Origin: Legionellaceae bacterium
GTDB taxonomy: Bacteria > Pseudomonadota > Gammaproteobacteria > Legionellales > Legionellaceae
Assembly: GCA_020831865.1 (NCBI GenBank)
Contig: JAFIFT010000016.1
Coordinates: forward strand, 86,780-135,000
Direction: 5' to 3'
DNA: 48,221 bases
Part shown: piece by piece, positions 37,401 to 48,221 of the stretch
Position numbering within the stretch: position 1 is the first letter of the stretch
Layout of the letters: every line of letters starts with the position of its first letter
Position numbers and translations under genes: made by a program
The notes under the pieces: model-generated
The model's input: only the letters and a program-made list of their open reading frames with translations
What the model was told of the DNA's origin: nothing
Databases searched by the model: none

Positions 37401-38710
37401 AAGGCCTGAATACCCAGGCGGTGCAACGTAGGTGCCCGGTTGAGCAAAATAGGATGCTCGCGAATGACTTCGTCTAAAATATCCCATACCACCGCCTCTT
37501 CTCGCTCCACCATCTTTTTGGCCGCTTTGATGGTCGTTGCCAAACCTCTAAATTCCAGCTTGCTGAAAATAAAGGGTTTAAAAAGCTCCAAAGCCATTTT
37601 TTTGGGCAAGCCGCATTGGTGCAAGCGCAGAGTAGGTCCAACCACAATAACCGAACGACCAGAGTAATCGACACGTTTGCCGAGCAGGTTCTGCCGGAAT
37701 CGTCCCTGCTTGCCCTTAATCATATCAGCAAGTGACTTTAAGGGGCGCTTGTTGGTTCCGGTAATGGCGCGTCCACGTCGACCATTATCCAAGAGCGCAT
37801 CTACCGCCTCTTGTAACATCCGTTTTTCGTTGCGCACAATAATATCGGGCGCATTGAGGTCAAGCAGACGCTTGAGACGATTGTTACGGTTAATAACCCG
37901 CCGATACAGATCATTCAGATCCGAGGTCGCAAAACGGCCGCCATCCAGGGGGACCAAAGGACGCAGATCCGGTGGTAATACCGGCAGGACATCCATAATC
38001 ATCCACTCAGGTTTGTTCCCGGAATCATGAAAAGCTTCCAATAATTTCAAGCGCTTGGTGATTTTCTTGATTTTGGTTTCCGAATTGGTCGTCGGCAACT
38101 CTTCTCGCAGTCGGGCAATTTCCTCTTTCAGATCAATTTGCCGCAGCAGGTCGCGAATGGCTTCCGCACCCATCCGCGCATCAAATTCATCGCCATACTG
38201 CTCCATTGCATCCAGATAGACTTCATCATTAAGCAGCTGACCACGCTCTAACTCGGTCATACCCGGATCAACCACCACAAAGGCTTCAAAATATAAAACC
38301 CGCTCAATATCGCGCAAGGTCATATCCAGTAACAAGCCAATACGGGAGGGTAAGCTCTTTAAAAACCAGATGTGCGCGACCGGGCTGGCCAGCTCGATGT
38401 GTCCCATACGCTCGCGTCTGACTTTTGCCAGAGCCAGCTCGACACCACATTTTTCACAAATGACACCACGATGCTTTAAGCGCTTATATTTACCACAAAG
38501 ACATTCATAATCTTTTACAGGACCAAAGGTTTTGGCACAGAAAAGACCGTCGCGCTCAGGGCGAAACGTACGATAGTTGATGGTTTCTGGTTTTTTTACT
38601 TCGCCATAGGACCATGATCGAATGAGATCCGGAGAGGCCAAACCGATTTTAATCGCATCAAATTCGTCACTCTGGCCCTGCTGTTTCAGTATCCCCAGGA
38701 CATCGCTCAT
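34493..38710 (-). CDS. rpoC: RNA polymerase beta-prime subunit
   Basis: 1405 residues from ATG 38710, against 1407 in E. coli. The N-terminal zinc motif is '[19 protein letters not shown]'. The catalytic magnesium motif '[12 protein letters not shown]' and the second zinc site '[16 protein letters not shown]' are intact. An in-frame TTG at 38752 has a better Shine-Dalgarno sequence (GGAGG, seven bases away) and would add 14 residues; I prefer the ATG because '[11 protein letters not shown]' aligns with the E. coli start. It follows rpoB. Confidence 0.98.
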   Translation of the reverse strand: MSDVLGILKQQGQSDEFDAIKIGLASPDLIRSWSYGEVKKPETINYRTFRPERDGLFCAKTFGPVKDYECLCGKYKRLKHRGVICEKCGVELALAKVRRERMGHIELASPVAHIWFLKSLPSRIGLLLDMTLRDIERVLYFEAFVVVDPGMTELERGQLLNDEVYLDAMEQYGDEFDARMGAEAIRDLLRQIDLKEEIARLREELPTTNSETKIKKITKRLKLLEAFHDSGNKPEWMIMDVLPVLPPDLRPLVPLDGGRFATSDLNDLYRRVINRNNRLKRLLDLNAPDIIVRNEKRMLQEAVDALLDNGRRGRAITGTNKRPLKSLADMIKGKQGRFRQNLLGKRVDYSGRSVIVVGPTLRLHQCGLPKKMALELFKPFIFSKLEFRGLATTIKAAKKMVEREEAVVWDILDEVIREHPILLNRAPTLHRLGIQAFEPVLIEGKAIQLHPLVCTAYNADFDGDQMAVHVPLTIEAQLEARSLMMSTNNILSPASGEPIIVPSQDVVLGLYYLTREKVNAKGEGKVFVSPVEAQNFYDAGLVDIHAKIKVRIPVDNSLNPEDPPYKMLDTTVGRSILSQILPKGMSYDVLNTVMTKKAVSKVIDLCYRKFGLKETVIFADQLMYTGFKYATRAGASIGIDDMEIPEEKTSIIDDADNEVREIEAQYRSGLVTNGERYNKVIDIWSRTNELVAKSMMAKIATETVTDSDGKSQQQPSFNPIFMMADSGARGSAAQIRQLAGMRGLMAAPDGSIIETPITANFREGLNVFQYFISTHGARKGLADTALKTANSGYLTRRLVDVAQDVVITQLDCGTSEGILMQPLIEGGDIVEPLHERVLGRVTARDIVKPGTDEVVAPAGTLLDEDWVYKIEQLGIDQVLVRSPITCETRYGLCARCYGRDLARGHLVNTGEAVGIIAAQSIGEPGTQLTMRTFHIGGAASRSTAANNIQTKSKGGIRLHNIKTVQHANGNLVAVSRSGEVSIIDDFGRERERYKLPYGAVISVADGSSVEAGQVIATWDPHTHPVVSEVSGKIKFVDLIDGITMNRQTDELTGLSNIVVIDAIQRSSISRDMKPMVKLVDEKGDDIFLAGTNVPAQYYLPVDAVVNFEDGQSIGVGDVIARIPQERSKTRDITGGLPRVADLFEARKPKDSAVMAELSGVVSFGKETKGKRRLIISGENNVTHEELIPKWRHISVFEGEHVERGEVIADGPLNPHDILRLLGVGALANYIVNEVQDVYRLQGVKINDKHIETIVRQTLRKRIISSTGDSKFLVGEQVEESIMLQENDALVSASKMPASGTPILLGITKASLATESFVSAASFQETTRVLTEAAVSGKIDELRGLKENVMVGRLIPAGTGYAYHQKRKAKRAKAAYHVHEAPSAAVTASEVQHALSEALNADNNEQ

Positions 38711-38795
38711 TATTGGTGCCCTTTTCATCGGGTCATTGCTTCGATTAGCCAAGTCTCTGCCTCCAAATAGTTAAATAACAGTAGGTATGCTGGTT

Positions 38796-41700
38796 TTAGT
38801 CATGATCCAATTCGATATCGATACCCAGGGCACGAATCTCCTTGAGCAGTACGTTAAAGGATTCTGGCATTCCCGGATCCATTCTATGGTCGCCATCGAC
38901 TATGTTTTTATAGATGCGTGTTCGGCCTGTAACGTCATCAGACTTGACCGTTAGCATTTCCTGCAGAGTATAGGCAGCACCGTAAGCTTCCAGCGCCCAT
39001 ACCTCCATTTCACCGAAACGCTGCCCACCGAACTGGGCTTTTCCGCCCAACGGTTGTTGCGTCACCAAACTGTATGAGCCGGTAGAACGGGCGTGCATCT
39101 TGTCATCAACCAGGTGATTGAGCTTCAGCATATACATGTAGCCCACGGTAACCGGGTTATCAAATTTGCTGCCGGTTCGACCATCAATCAAGGTGGTTTT
39201 ACCATCTCGTGACAAGCCTGCCATTTCCAGCAGGGATTTAATTTCGGTTTCTGAAGCCCCGTCAAATACCGGCGTGGCCATGGGAACCCCATCACGCAGA
39301 TTATTGGCCAGAACCATCAGTTCCTCATCATGGAGGCTATGCAAATCGACCCGCTTCACATCATCGTGATTGTATATTTTGCCGAGAAAGTCGCGGATTT
39401 TTGCGCTGCTGCTCTTCTTATCAAGCATGTCAGCAATCTTGTGACCCAAACCTTTCGCTGCCAGTCCCAAATGTGTTTCCAACACCTGCCCGATATTCAT
39501 CCGTGACGGTACGCCCAAGGGGTTTAATACGATATCAACCGGCGTCCCATCTTCCATATGTGGCATATCTTCCACAGGAACCACGATCGAGATAACCCCT
39601 TTGTTTCCATGCCGTCCAGCCATTTTATCACCAGGCTGAATTCGGCGCTTAACCGCCAGGTAGACTTTAACAATCTTGAGTACACCGGGAGCCAGATCAT
39701 CGCCCTGAATAATTTTTTTACGACCTTCATTAAAGCGCTTTTCCATTTCTTTACCGAGCAACTCAAATTGCTTAGCCAGCTGTTCGAGTTGTTGACTGAT
39801 AGCATCGTCTTCCAGGCGAATATCAAACCATTTTTGCGTTTCCGTTGTTTGGAGATACTCCTTCGTGATAAGCGTGCCTTTTTTCAGACCGGCGGGACCA
39901 CCAGTCGCTTTATTGCCCTCGAGTAAGCTTGCAACGCGTTGCAGAATATCCTGCTCACGAATACGGCGCTCATCAATTAAATCTTTACGAATACGAATCA
40001 GCTGCTCATCTTCGATACTTTTGGCACGCTCATCTTTATCGAGGCCATCACGAGTAAAGACCTGCACATCAATTACCGTGCCGTTCATACCCGAGGGTAC
40101 GCGAAGCGAGGAATCCTTCACATCGGAGGCTTTCTCGCCAAAGATAGCACGCAGCAGTTTTTCTTCCGGTGTCAGCTGAGTTTCGCCTTTGGGGGTAACC
40201 TTACCGACCAGAATATCGCCCGCACTGACTTCCGCACCGATATAAACCACACCGGACTCATCCAGGCTGGATAGTGCGGACTCCCCCACATTGGGGATAT
40301 CGGCAGTTACCTCTTCGGAGCCTAATTTAGTATCACGCGCAATACAGGTTAATTCTTCAATATGGATCGTGGTAAAGCGATCATCCTGTACCACTCGCTC
40401 AGAAATGAGGATGGAGTCTTCAAAGTTATAACCGTTCCAGGGCATAAAGGCGACCAGCAGATTTTGCCCCAGCGCCAACTCTCCCATATCGGTACAGGGA
40501 CCATCGGCCAGCACATCGCCTTTTTGAATGCGATCACCGGTTGCAACGATGGGTTTCTGATTAATGGAAGTGTCCTGATTGGAACGGAAATATTTGGTTA
40601 GACTGTATATATCCACCCCGGCTTCACCGGCAATGGTTTCATCATCGTTGACCCGAACCACAATACGGGATGCATCGACCAGGTCGATGACACCTCCGCG
40701 CTTCGCAATGACAGACACCCCGGAGTCCACAGCAACCGCTCGCTCCATACCGGTACCCACTAGAGGTTTTTGCGCTCGCAGAGTAGGCACTGCCTGACGT
40801 TGCATGTTCGACCCCATCAGTGCCCGGTTGGCGTCATCATGCTCCAGAAAGGGGATCAGTGAGGCTGCCACAGAGACGATTTGTTTGGGTGAAACATCCA
40901 TATAGTTGATATTGTCCGGCGTCGTCAGCGAAAATTCATTTTGATGACGGCAAGGCACCAGATCAGCAGTAATCTTACCTTTTTTGTCAACGGCAATATT
41001 ACTTTGCGCAATGTATTGATCCAGCTCTTCAATGGCTGACAAATATTCGATTTCATTGGTCAAAACGCCATTGACCACTTTACGGCAGGGGGTTTCAATA
41101 AAACCGTACTCATTGGTACGTGCGTAGACGGATAAGGAATTAATCAAACCAATGTTGGGTCCTTCTGGCGTTTCAATAGGACAGACCCGACCGTAGTGAG
41201 TCGTATGGACGTCACGAACTTCAAAGCCGGCACGCTCGCGTGTCAAACCGCCTGGCCCCAAAGCCGATACGCGGCGTTTATGGGTAATCCCAGATAAGGG
41301 ATTGACCTGATCCATAAATTGCGACAGCTGACTGGAACCAAAAAATTCTTTAATAGCCGCCGATACCGGTTTTGCGTTAATAAGATCCTGGGGCATCAAA
41401 TTTTCAGACTCAGCAATGCTCAGACGCTCTTTGACCGCTCTCTCTACCCGTACCAGACCCACACGGAACTGGTTTTCAGTCATCTCACCGACACTGCGCA
41501 CCCGTCGGTTGCCCAGGTGATCAATGTCATCAACGATGCCATTGCCGTTGCGAATATCAATAAGGACTTTTATGACATCAAGGATATCAGTCTTATCCAG
41601 CACGCCAGGACCATCGTCATTTTTACGGCCCAGACGGCGATTGAATTTCATGCGCCCCACCGCAGACAGATCATAGCGGTCTTCGGAAAAGAACAAGTTA

Positions 41701-42899
41701 GCAAATAACTGCTCGGCTGCATCTTTTGTTGGTGGCTCGCCAGGGCGCATCATACGATAAATTTCAACCAGTGCTTCCAGTTGGCTGGACGTGGGGTCAA
41801 TACGCAGCGTATCCGAGATATAGGCACCTTTGTCCAAATCATTGGTGTAGATCAATTCAATATTAAAGATACCGGCATCGATAAAGTCATCAAGCATCTG
41901 GTCGGTTACTTCTTCATTCGCCAGGGCAATAATTTCACCGCTTTCGGTATCAATCACGTTACGCGACAGGACTTTCCCTTCCAGATAGCTGCGCGGTACC
42001 ACCAAGTCTTCCATTTTGGCATTTTCCATGAGCTTGATGTGACGGGCGGTAATCCGTCGCCCTTCTTCAACAATCAGCTCCCCAGTTTCCGGTACCACAA
42101 TATCAAACGAAGCCACCTCTCCTCGTAGTCGGGAAGGAATCAGGTTGATATGAAAATTTCCATCTCGCAGTTGAGCGGTGGTTGTTTCAAAAAATTCTTT
42201 TAAAATATCTTCCGTTTCAAGCCCCAAAGCGCGTAACAGAATTGAAACCGGTAATTTTCTTCTGCGGTCAATTCGGGCAAAGACACAATCTTTGGGATCA
42301 AATTCAAAATCTAGCCAGGAGCCTCGGTAGGGAATAATGCGAGCAGAGTACAGTAACTTACCAGAGGAGTGCGTCTTACCACGGTCATGTTCAAAAATCA
42401 CACCGGGTGAGCGATGCAGCTGCGATACCACGACGCGTTCTGTACCATTAATAACAAAGGTTCCAACTTCCGTCATCAGGGGAAGCTCACCCATAAATAC
42501 GTCTTGTTCTCGAATGTCTTTGATAGGTTTAGGATCGCCGGACGCGTCTTTATCCAAGATAACCAGGCGAATTTTAACGCGCAGCGGCGCTGAATAGGTA
42601 AGTCCGCGCATTTTGCATTCTTTGACATTAAAGGCGGGTTCACCTAAATGAAAATCGACATATTCCAAACGGGCGTTGCCTGAAAAACTCTCAATGGGAA
42701 AAACGGACTCAAAGGCTGCATGCAGTCCAGTTTGCTGGTTGCTTTTATCAGAACCGTGATTAAGGAATTCCTGATAGGAGCGTGTCTGAATTTCCAGCAG
42801 CGGTGGCAGAGGCATTTTGTCGGTATTTTTTCCAAAGCTTTTGCGAAACCGTTTTTTTTCAGCGTAAGAATATGGGGATTGTTGATTTGCAATAGCCAT
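38796..42899 (-). CDS. rpoB: RNA polymerase beta subunit
   Basis: 1367 residues, 25 longer than in E. coli. The rifampicin region reads '[20 protein letters not shown]', with the key D516, H526 and S531 positions (E. coli numbering) unchanged but N518V, E523G and I530V differences. Further on 'DVHTTHYGR' has Thr where E. coli has P564. '[13 protein letters not shown]' is intact in the C-terminal part. It follows rplL across a gap of 90 bases with a strong hairpin. Confidence 0.98.
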   Translation of the reverse strand: MAIANQQSPYSYAEKKRFRKSFGKNTDKMPLPPLLEIQTRSYQEFLNHGSDKSNQQTGLHAAFESVFPIESFSGNARLEYVDFHLGEPAFNVKECKMRGLTYSAPLRVKIRLVILDKDASGDPKPIKDIREQDVFMGELPLMTEVGTFVINGTERVVVSQLHRSPGVIFEHDRGKTHSSGKLLYSARIIPYRGSWLDFEFDPKDCVFARIDRRRKLPVSILLRALGLETEDILKEFFETTTAQLRDGNFHINLIPSRLRGEVASFDIVVPETGELIVEEGRRITARHIKLMENAKMEDLVVPRSYLEGKVLSRNVIDTESGEIIALANEEVTDQMLDDFIDAGIFNIELIYTNDLDKGAYISDTLRIDPTSSQLEALVEIYRMMRPGEPPTKDAAEQLFANLFFSEDRYDLSAVGRMKFNRRLGRKNDDGPGVLDKTDILDVIKVLIDIRNGNGIVDDIDHLGNRRVRSVGEMTENQFRVGLVRVERAVKERLSIAESENLMPQDLINAKPVSAAIKEFFGSSQLSQFMDQVNPLSGITHKRRVSALGPGGLTRERAGFEVRDVHTTHYGRVCPIETPEGPNIGLINSLSVYARTNEYGFIETPCRKVVNGVLTNEIEYLSAIEELDQYIAQSNIAVDKKGKITADLVPCRHQNEFSLTTPDNINYMDVSPKQIVSVAASLIPFLEHDDANRALMGSNMQRQAVPTLRAQKPLVGTGMERAVAVDSGVSVIAKRGGVIDLVDASRIVVRVNDDETIAGEAGVDIYSLTKYFRSNQDTSINQKPIVATGDRIQKGDVLADGPCTDMGELALGQNLLVAFMPWNGYNFEDSILISERVVQDDRFTTIHIEELTCIARDTKLGSEEVTADIPNVGESALSSLDESGVVYIGAEVSAGDILVGKVTPKGETQLTPEEKLLRAIFGEKASDVKDSSLRVPSGMNGTVIDVQVFTRDGLDKDERAKSIEDEQLIRIRKDLIDERRIREQDILQRVASLLEGNKATGGPAGLKKGTLITKEYLQTTETQKWFDIRLEDDAISQQLEQLAKQFELLGKEMEKRFNEGRKKIIQGDDLAPGVLKIVKVYLAVKRRIQPGDKMAGRHGNKGVISIVVPVEDMPHMEDGTPVDIVLNPLGVPSRMNIGQVLETHLGLAAKGLGHKIADMLDKKSSSAKIRDFLGKIYNHDDVKRVDLHSLHDEELMVLANNLRDGVPMATPVFDGASETEIKSLLEMAGLSRDGKTTLIDGRTGSKFDNPVTVGYMYMLKLNHLVDDKMHARSTGSYSLVTQQPLGGKAQFGGQRFGEMEVWALEAYGAAYTLQEMLTVKSDDVTGRTRIYKNIVDGDHRMDPGMPESFNVLLKEIRALGIDIELDHD

Positions 42900-42940
42900 G
42901 GTATTTCCTCTGTAAAAAATAATAACCTAGAAACAGATAA

Positions 42941-42966
42941 ACCCATCCATGCTGCCATGGATGGGT
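42941..42966 (-). terminator. rplL-rpoB hairpin (attenuator candidate)
   Basis: acccatccatg (42941-42951) and catggatgggt (42956-42966) form a perfect 11-base-pair stem with a four-base loop. On the transcribed strand a weak TTTATCTGTTT follows. In E. coli a partial terminator in this gap lowers rpoBC relative to rplJL; the position matches. Confidence 0.65.
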
Positions 42967-42989
42967 ATAACAAGAATATAAGAAGGGGC

Positions 42990-43364
42990 TTATTTTACCT
43001 CAACGCTGGCGCCAGCCTCTTCTAATTTTGTCTTCATTGCTTCTGCATCAGCTTTAGAGACACCTTCTTTTACAGTAGTAGGTGCGCCCTCTACCAAGTC
43101 CTTGGCTTCTTTCAAACCCAGACCTGTTAGTTCACGAACAGCTTTGATCACGCCAACTTTATTGGAACCAAAGCTGCTCATAACCACATCGAACTCGGTT
43201 TGCTCTTCGGCAACAGCTGCGCCAGCGGCAGGGGCGGCAACAGCAACTGCGGCAGCAGCAGCCGATACATTGAATTTCTCTTCCATAGCCTCTACCAGCT
43301 CGACAACTTCCATTACGGTCATATTGGCAATGGTTTCTAATATTTCATCTTTTGATACAGCCAT
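42990..43364 (-). CDS. rplL: 50S ribosomal protein L7/L12
   Basis: 124 residues. N-terminal dimerisation helices, an alanine-rich hinge (about residues 34-52), and the C-terminal factor-binding domain ('[20 protein letters not shown]'). Stalk protein that recruits translational GTPases. It follows rplJ by 29 bases. Confidence 0.98.
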   Translation of the reverse strand: MAVSKDEILETIANMTVMEVVELVEAMEEKFNVSAAAAAVAVAAPAAGAAVAEEQTEFDVVMSSFGSNKVGVIKAVRELTGLGLKEAKDLVEGAPTTVKEGVSKADAEAMKTKLEEAGASVEVK

Positions 43365-43393
43365 TTTCTGCTCCTAAAATAATGATAAATTGA

Positions 43394-43918
43394 TTATTGT
43401 TGCTTTGTATCTTTCACGGCTGCTATAGTCCGCACTAATTTTGCATGCGGTTCAGCCAGTGTTCGAACAAATTTTTCGACGGGTGCTTTCATGACAAACA
43501 TCAGTTTGGCAATGGCCTCATCTTTCGTTGGTAAGCTGGCAACTGCTTCCAGTTGATCCGCACCATAGAGGTTTTTGCCAACACATAACGCTTTCACTTC
43601 CAGCTTATCAAAGGTCTTGCAGAATTCCTTCAGCAAACGGGCAGCGTCACTGGGTGCCTCCGTTGCCATCGCAATAAACAGCGGACCGACCAGTTGCTCA
43701 TTCAGACACTCAAAATCAGTATCTTTAAAGGCACGCTTAGTTAGGGTATTTCTTACTACTCGAAGGTAAATACCACTCTCACGCGCCTTGTTGCGCAACT
43801 GGGTCATTTGATTAACCGTCAAACCACGATAATCAGCAACAACAGCAGAAATCGCCTTCGAAGCCACCTGAGCAACTTCTTCAACTACGGCTTTCTTTCC
43901 AGCTAAGTTTAATTTCAC
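43394..43918 (-). CDS. rplJ: 50S ribosomal protein L10
   Basis: 174 residues. It begins at GTG with a strong GGAGGT site. 'SAVVADYRGLTVNQMTQLRN' is the rRNA-binding part; the C-terminal helix carries the L7/L12 dimers. Expression is probably controlled by its own leader, 43985-44045. Confidence 0.97.
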   Translation of the reverse strand: MKLNLAGKKAVVEEVAQVASKAISAVVADYRGLTVNQMTQLRNKARESGIYLRVVRNTLTKRAFKDTDFECLNEQLVGPLFIAMATEAPSDAARLLKEFCKTFDKLEVKALCVGKNLYGADQLEAVASLPTKDEAIAKLMFVMKAPVEKFVRTLAEPHAKLVRTIAAVKDTKQQ

Positions 43919-43984
43919 GTTACTGACCTCCTACAAATGCCACTTGCATGGCGGTTATGGTGGTCGATTCAGTTAGCACTGATC

Positions 43985-44045
43985 CGAACACCGTCTGCGC
44001 AGGATATTAAGCCTTGGCACCTGCGGTCTTCGACGGCGTTGATAA
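43985..44045 (-). promoter_or_regulatory. L10 leader (autoregulatory mRNA element of rplJL)
   Basis: On the minus strand CCGTC-GAAGACC-GCAGG ... CCTGC-GCA-GACGG forms two stacked stems: outer 43991-43995 with 44032-44036, inner 43999-44003 with 44020-44024. The asymmetric internal loop with GAAGA is the form I know from the conserved L10 leader, where L10-L7/L12 binds to repress translation. It lies about 70 bases before rplJ. Confidence 0.8.
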
Positions 44046-44083
44046 ACATCATCGCCGTGAATTTATGGAATGGGGACGGTATT

Positions 44084-44779
44084 TTATAGGTTTAACGAAG
44101 ATAAATCAATAGCAATACCAGGACCCATGGTTGTGGACAGCGTTATTTTTTTCAAATAGACCCCTTTCGCAGAAGAAGGCTTCAACTTCATGAGATCTTT
44201 AATCAAGGCGCTGACGTTTTCATTCAAATCATCGGCACTAAAGTCAATACTACCGACAGCGCAATGAATGATTCCATTTTTATCCGTACGGTAGCGGGCC
44301 TGACCTGATTTCGCATCCTGAACTGCGGCGGCAACATTGGGAGTAACCGTTCCCACTTTAGGATTAGGCATCAGTCCTCTTGGCCCTAATATCTGGCCCA
44401 ACTGACCGACTAAGCGCATGGCATCAGGGGTCGCAATCAGTACATCGAAGTCCATATTACCGGCCTTAATGTCTTCTGCCAAATCCTCAAAACCAACGAT
44501 GTCGGCGCCGGCGGCTTTTGCTTTCTCCGCATTATCACCCTGTGCAAACACAGCTACACGGACGGTTCTGCCGGTACCCTTGGGCAGACTGGTAGCTGAA
44601 CGCACTACCTGATCGGATTTTCTTGGATCCACGCCAAGATTTACGCTGAGATCGACACTTTCTTTAAAGTTTTTACTGGCGACTTCTTTTAATTTGGCCA
44701 CGGCATCAGTAATAGAATAAAGGGCAGTTGGATCTACTAATTTGCGTACTAATTGCTGCTTTTTAGATAACTTAGACAT
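44084..44779 (-). CDS. rplA: 50S ribosomal protein L1
   Basis: 231 residues. '[20 protein letters not shown]' is the L1 signature. Forms the mobile L1 stalk at the E site; in E. coli L1 also represses the rplKA message. It follows rplK by 11 bases. Confidence 0.98.
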   Translation of the reverse strand: MSKLSKKQQLVRKLVDPTALYSITDAVAKLKEVASKNFKESVDLSVNLGVDPRKSDQVVRSATSLPKGTGRTVRVAVFAQGDNAEKAKAAGADIVGFEDLAEDIKAGNMDFDVLIATPDAMRLVGQLGQILGPRGLMPNPKVGTVTPNVAAAVQDAKSGQARYRTDKNGIIHCAVGSIDFSADDLNENVSALIKDLMKLKPSSAKGVYLKKITLSTTMGPGIAIDLSSLNL

Positions 44780-44790
44780 TGTTATTCCCC

Positions 44791-45225
44791 TTATTCCAAA
44801 CCATCAACATCGATGCCCATACTGCGCGCAGTACCTGCGAGGGTGCGCACCGCCGCATCAAGGGAAGCCGCAGTTAAATCAGGCTGTTTTGTTTTCGCAA
44901 TATCTTGCAACTGTTCAAGACTGACTTTACCAACCTTGTTGGTATTGGGAGTGCCGCTTCCGCTTTTCACACCTGCTGCTTTTTTGATAAGGTAAGAGGC
45001 GGGTGGAGTTTTGGTAATAAAAGTAAAACTGCGATCACTATAGGCTGTGATTACCACGGGAAGGGGCATGCCTTTTTCCACGTCTTGGGTTTGTGCATTA
45101 AATGCTTTACAAAACTCCATAATATTCAAACCGCGCTGACCAAGGGCAGGTCCAACCGGTGGACTTGGGTTGGCACTACCAGCAGGAATTTGAAGTTTGA
45201 TATAGCCTTCAACTTTCTTTGCCAT
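44791..45225 (-). CDS. rplK: 50S ribosomal protein L11
   Basis: 144 residues. The N-terminal '[20 protein letters not shown]' with its proline-rich loop and the C-terminal '[12 protein letters not shown]' identify L11, which organises the GTPase-associated centre and the RelA response. Confidence 0.98.
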   Translation of the reverse strand: MAKKVEGYIKLQIPAGSANPSPPVGPALGQRGLNIMEFCKAFNAQTQDVEKGMPLPVVITAYSDRSFTFITKTPPASYLIKKAAGVKSGSGTPNTNKVGKVSLEQLQDIAKTKQPDLTAASLDAAVRTLAGTARSMGIDVDGLE

Positions 45226-45273
45226 GATATGACTCCTTATGGGTTAAACGCCTTACGGCTCCCCGATAGCTTA

Positions 45274-45305
45274 AAATTAACAGAAGGTTTCGCATGACCT
45301 GTCAA
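45274..45305 (-). promoter_or_regulatory. possible promoter for rplKAJL
   Basis: A perfect TTGACA on the minus strand (45300-45305) stands in the nusG-rplK gap, where E. coli has the L11 promoter. The best -10 candidates (TTAATT or TAATTT at 45274-45280) are 19-20 bases away, longer than optimal, though preceded by an extended TG. Confidence 0.45.
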
Positions 45306-45361
45306 CCCGCTTTTTGCACCAGGCTGAGAACTGCAGGCGAATCGCTCTGACTCGATGACAC

Positions 45362-45907
45362 TCAGGCTTTTTCCACTTGACCAAATTCAAGTTCAACCGG
45401 AGTAGAACGGCCAAAAATTAAAACAGCAACGGTTAGTTTGCTCTTTTCATAATTGACATCCTGTACCACGCCATTAAAGTCCGCAAAGGGGCCTTCTTTG
45501 ATCCGGACGACTTCACCGGGTTCAAAGAGAACTTTGGGACGAGGTTTGGTGACCCCTTCTTCAACGCGTTGTAAAATGGCTGACGCTTCAGCGTCGGAAA
45601 TGGGGGTGGGGGTCTGTCCGGTACCGCCAATAAAGCCCAGAACTCTGGGTATAGCTCTGACCATATGCCAGGTTTCATCGTTCATGACCATATTGACCAG
45701 GACATAGCCTGGAAAAAATTTACGGGTACTTTTGCGCTTTTGACCTGCACGCATCTCCACCACTTCTTCGGAAGGCACCACGACTTCGCCTATTTGCTCC
45801 TGCAGGTTGTGATGCTCGGCACGTGTTTTAATTTCTCGCATGACCATATTTTCATAGCCGGAGAAAGCTTGCACGACAAACCACTGTTTTCTATTATTTT
45901 CTTCCAC
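45362..45907 (-). CDS. nusG: transcription termination/antitermination factor NusG
   Basis: 181 residues, as in E. coli. The NGN domain has '[14 protein letters not shown]' and '[10 protein letters not shown]'; the C-terminal KOW domain has '[17 protein letters not shown]'. It binds polymerase and couples it to Rho or S10. It starts at GTG, six bases after the secE stop codon. Confidence 0.97.
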   Translation of the reverse strand: MEENNRKQWFVVQAFSGYENMVMREIKTRAEHHNLQEQIGEVVVPSEEVVEMRAGQKRKSTRKFFPGYVLVNMVMNDETWHMVRAIPRVLGFIGGTGQTPTPISDAEASAILQRVEEGVTKPRPKVLFEPGEVVRIKEGPFADFNGVVQDVNYEKSKLTVAVLIFGRSTPVELEFGQVEKA

Positions 45908-45913
45908 AATTAC

Positions 45914-46273
45914 TTAACCTAAATGCGTTATTTTTCCAATAGTCCACATCATACCGGAATCAGCCAGCCATAATGAAAAACCCGCTATTGAGACCATGAC
46001 GACGACGATTATTGTTGTTTGAACGGTCTCTTTTCTTGTTGGCCATACAACTTTTAACAATTCTGATTTTGCCTGCAGAGTAAAGTCAAATATTGCCTGT
46101 CCCTTACTCGTAAAGTAACCAAACCCCAACACGCCCAAAAACCACAGTAGCCATACTATGGCAATGATCGGTCCAGAGAGATGTAAGGCGTAACTTAAAT
46201 AAAATGCTAGAATAGTAATGGAAAGAATTATAAGGGTAAACAATCCGTCTATAAACTTACTTGCTTTGATCAT
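45914..46273 (-). CDS. secE: preprotein translocase subunit SecE
   Basis: 119 residues with three hydrophobic segments (about 11-30, 36-58 and 88-107) and the conserved cytoplasmic 'ELLKVVWPTRKETVQTT'. I chose ATG 46273 since the longer frame to 46318 would run into tRNA-Trp. Three-segment SecE is the enterobacterial form. It clamps SecY. Confidence 0.95.
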   Translation of the reverse strand: MIKASKFIDGLFTLIILSITILAFYLSYALHLSGPIIAIVWLLWFLGVLGFGYFTSKGQAIFDFTLQAKSELLKVVWPTRKETVQTTIIVVVMVSIAGFSLWLADSGMMWTIGKITHLG

Positions 46274-46288
46274 ACTATTTACCTGATT

Positions 46289-46364
46289 TGGCAGGCCAGG
46301 AGGGAATCGAACCCCCAACCTGCGGTTTTGGAGACCGCCGCTCTGCCAATTGAGCTACTGGCCT
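46289..46364 (-). tRNA. tRNA-Trp (anticodon CCA)
   Basis: A 76-base cloverleaf on the minus strand between tuf and secE. The acceptor arms AGGCCAG and CTGGCCT pair perfectly, the anticodon loop CTCCAAA gives CCA, and the CCA tail is encoded. Confidence 0.96.
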
Positions 46365-46402
46365 AATATAGCATAGGCAGGACAAAGCCTGCCTACTAAT
46401 CA

Positions 46403-47593
46403 TTACTCAATGATTTTAGCTACAACACCAGCTCCAACGGTTCGGCCACCTTCGCGAATCGCAAAGCGCAGACCTTCATCCATAGCAATTGGAGAGTGCA
46501 GGCTAACCATCATCTGAACATTATCACCGGGCATTACCATTTCCACACCTTCTGGTAATTCAACACTACCGGTAACGTCGGTTGTTCTGAAATAGAACTG
46601 TGGTCGGTAGCCATTGAAAAATGGTGTATGACGTCCACCTTCATCTTTTGACAGCACGTAGACTTCGGCTTCAAATTTAGTGTGTGGCTTAATCGAGCCT
46701 GGCTTGGCCAGAACCTGTCCACGCTCTACTTCATCACGCTTGGTTCCACGCAGCAAGACTCCCACGTTGTCTCCAGCTCGACCTTCATCCAGTAACTTGC
46801 GGAACATTTCAACGCCAGTACAGGTGGTTTTGAGGGTATCGTGAATACCAACAATTTCAACTTCCTCACCAACTTTGACAATCCCTTTCTCAATACGGCC
46901 TGTTACTACTGTGCCGCGTCCAGAAATGGAAAACACATCTTCGATAGGCATAATGAATGGTTTATCAATAGCACGCTCTGGTTCAGGAATGTATGCATCC
47001 AGCGTTTCCACCAGCTTAACAATAGAGGGCATGCCAATATCGCTGGTATCGCCTTCGAGAGCTTTTAAGGCTGAACCGGTAACAATAGGAATATCATCAC
47101 CAGGGAAGTCGTAGCTGCTCAGCAGATCACGTACTTCCATTTCCACAAGCTCCAGCAGTTCGGCATCATCAACCATATCTGCCTTGTTCAGGTAAACAAC
47201 GATGTAAGGTACACCTACCTGACGTGACAGCAGGATATGCTCACGCGTCTGAGGCATAGGACCGTCAGCTGCGGATACCACTAAAATCGCACCGTCCATC
47301 TGGGCCGCACCGGTAATCATGTTTTTGACATAGTCAGCGTGTCCAGGACAGTCAACGTGCGCATAGTGACGTGCAGCAGACTCATACTCAACGTGTGCCG
47401 TTGAAATAGTGATTCCACGCTCACGCTCTTCCGGTGCCGCATCGATATCAGCATACGCCTTTGCAGAACCGCCATAGGTTTTTGCCATAATTGTTGTAAT
47501 AGCAGCAGTCAGTGTAGTCTTACCATGGTCAACGTGGCCAATTGTGCCGACGTTAACGTGTGGCTTACTGCGCTCAAATTTTTCCTTCGCCAT
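46403..47593 (-). CDS. tuf: elongation factor Tu
   Basis: 396 residues. The GTPase motifs are '[10 protein letters not shown]', 'DCPGHADY' and 'NKAD'; domains II and III follow to '[10 protein letters not shown]'. It delivers aminoacyl-tRNA to the ribosome. It is placed as tufB, in a transcript with flanking tRNA genes. No second copy exists after fusA, so it may be the only tuf or another copy may lie elsewhere. Confidence 0.98.
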   Translation of the reverse strand: MAKEKFERSKPHVNVGTIGHVDHGKTTLTAAITTIMAKTYGGSAKAYADIDAAPEERERGITISTAHVEYESAARHYAHVDCPGHADYVKNMITGAAQMDGAILVVSAADGPMPQTREHILLSRQVGVPYIVVYLNKADMVDDAELLELVEMEVRDLLSSYDFPGDDIPIVTGSALKALEGDTSDIGMPSIVKLVETLDAYIPEPERAIDKPFIMPIEDVFSISGRGTVVTGRIEKGIVKVGEEVEIVGIHDTLKTTCTGVEMFRKLLDEGRAGDNVGVLLRGTKRDEVERGQVLAKPGSIKPHTKFEAEVYVLSKDEGGRHTPFFNGYRPQFYFRTTDVTGSVELPEGVEMVMPGDNVQMMVSLHSPIAMDEGLRFAIREGGRTVGAGVVAKIIE

Positions 47594-47627
47594 CGGAAAA
47601 TCTCCCCGTAGTATGTTAAATTATCTT

Positions 47628-47703
<76 letters not shown>

Positions 47704-47730
47704 GCAAGTCCAGGCAAACACTTTTGTAAC

Positions 47731-47804
47731 TGGAGCGGGTGATGGGAATCGAACCCACACTATCAGCTTGGAAGGCTGAAGTTCTACCATTGAACTACAC
47801 CCGC
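47731..47804 (-). tRNA. tRNA-Gly (anticodon TCC)
   Basis: A 74-base cloverleaf with acceptor GCGGGTG, anticodon loop CTTCCAA, and encoded CCA. Confidence 0.95.
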
Positions 47805-47816
47805 TTTATCCCGAAA

Positions 47817-47901
<85 letters not shown>

Positions 47902-48120
47902 TCAAAAGAACGCTATTTTCGATGATGACGCATGATAAGTCAAGACATTCATCATTGTTTTTTATACCTGACGCAGTCGAAATGTGCAGTTTAGCCGATT
48001 GTTGGTCTCTGTTGCTCTGTTTTGAAATAAAATGCCATGCTCAGCCTATTATTTATTTGAAACAACAATGAAAACGGCGATGTTCCATAAAACCACAAAT
48101 GATGACCGCGCAAGTATAGG

Positions 48121-48196
<76 letters not shown>

Positions 48197-48221
48197 TATT
48201 TTAGAAATTAAAAACCTGACG

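Overview
The window is chromosomal DNA from a gammaproteobacterium. The ribosomal, RNA polymerase and tRNA-tuf-secE-nusG genes follow the gammaproteobacterial order, and protein lengths match E. coli closely. Three accessory features suggest an intracellular or host-associated lineage, possibly Legionellales: a lipid A-type very-long-chain fatty acid gene cluster, a large effector-like membrane/coiled-coil protein, and a dispersed-type palindromic repeat. The order-level placement is inference.

Region 1 (1-5314, minus strand) looks like an extracellular polysaccharide locus. In transcription order it holds a UDP-sugar 6-dehydrogenase, an SDR-type NAD-dependent epimerase/decarboxylase, a periplasmic TPR protein ending in a YaiO-like outer-membrane beta-barrel, and a membrane-anchored HEAT-repeat protein that runs off the left edge. 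A long inverted repeat separates the two sugar-nucleotide genes. The polymerising glycosyltransferase is not in view and may lie beyond the left edge.

Region 2 (5602-11177, minus strand) is a compact fatty-acid module: a FabL-type enoyl-ACP reductase, an unusually long acyl carrier protein, a double-hotdog dehydratase, a ketosynthase with an intact Cys-His-His triad, a second ketosynthase whose catalytic Cys is His, and an LpxL/HtrB-type acyltransferase. Five of the six genes overlap end to end. Order and content resemble the rhizobial acpXL-fabZXL-fabF2XL-fabF1XL-adhXL-lpxXL cluster, which makes a very-long-chain acyl group and attaches it to lipid A. A divergent MFS transporter of the YajR type shares its upstream region.

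Region 3 (12782-17540) holds a TPR-glycosyltransferase fusion, a porin-like gene broken by one in-frame TGA directly after its signal peptide, and a plus-strand gene of unknown function with two hydrophobic blocks around a coiled coil. A bidirectional terminator separates the last gene from rplQ.

Region 4 (17563-48196, minus strand) is an almost unbroken run of information-processing genes: tRNA-Thr, tRNA-Tyr, tRNA-Gly, tRNA-Thr, tuf, tRNA-Trp, secE, nusG, rplKAJL, rpoBC, rpsL, rpsG, fusA, then the S10, spc and alpha clusters down to rplQ. Notable points are the absence of tufA between fusA and rpsJ, a long-type S14 that keeps a four-cysteine zinc motif, an insertion in S7, a recognisable L10 leader, and a hairpin between rplL and rpoB in the place of the known attenuator.
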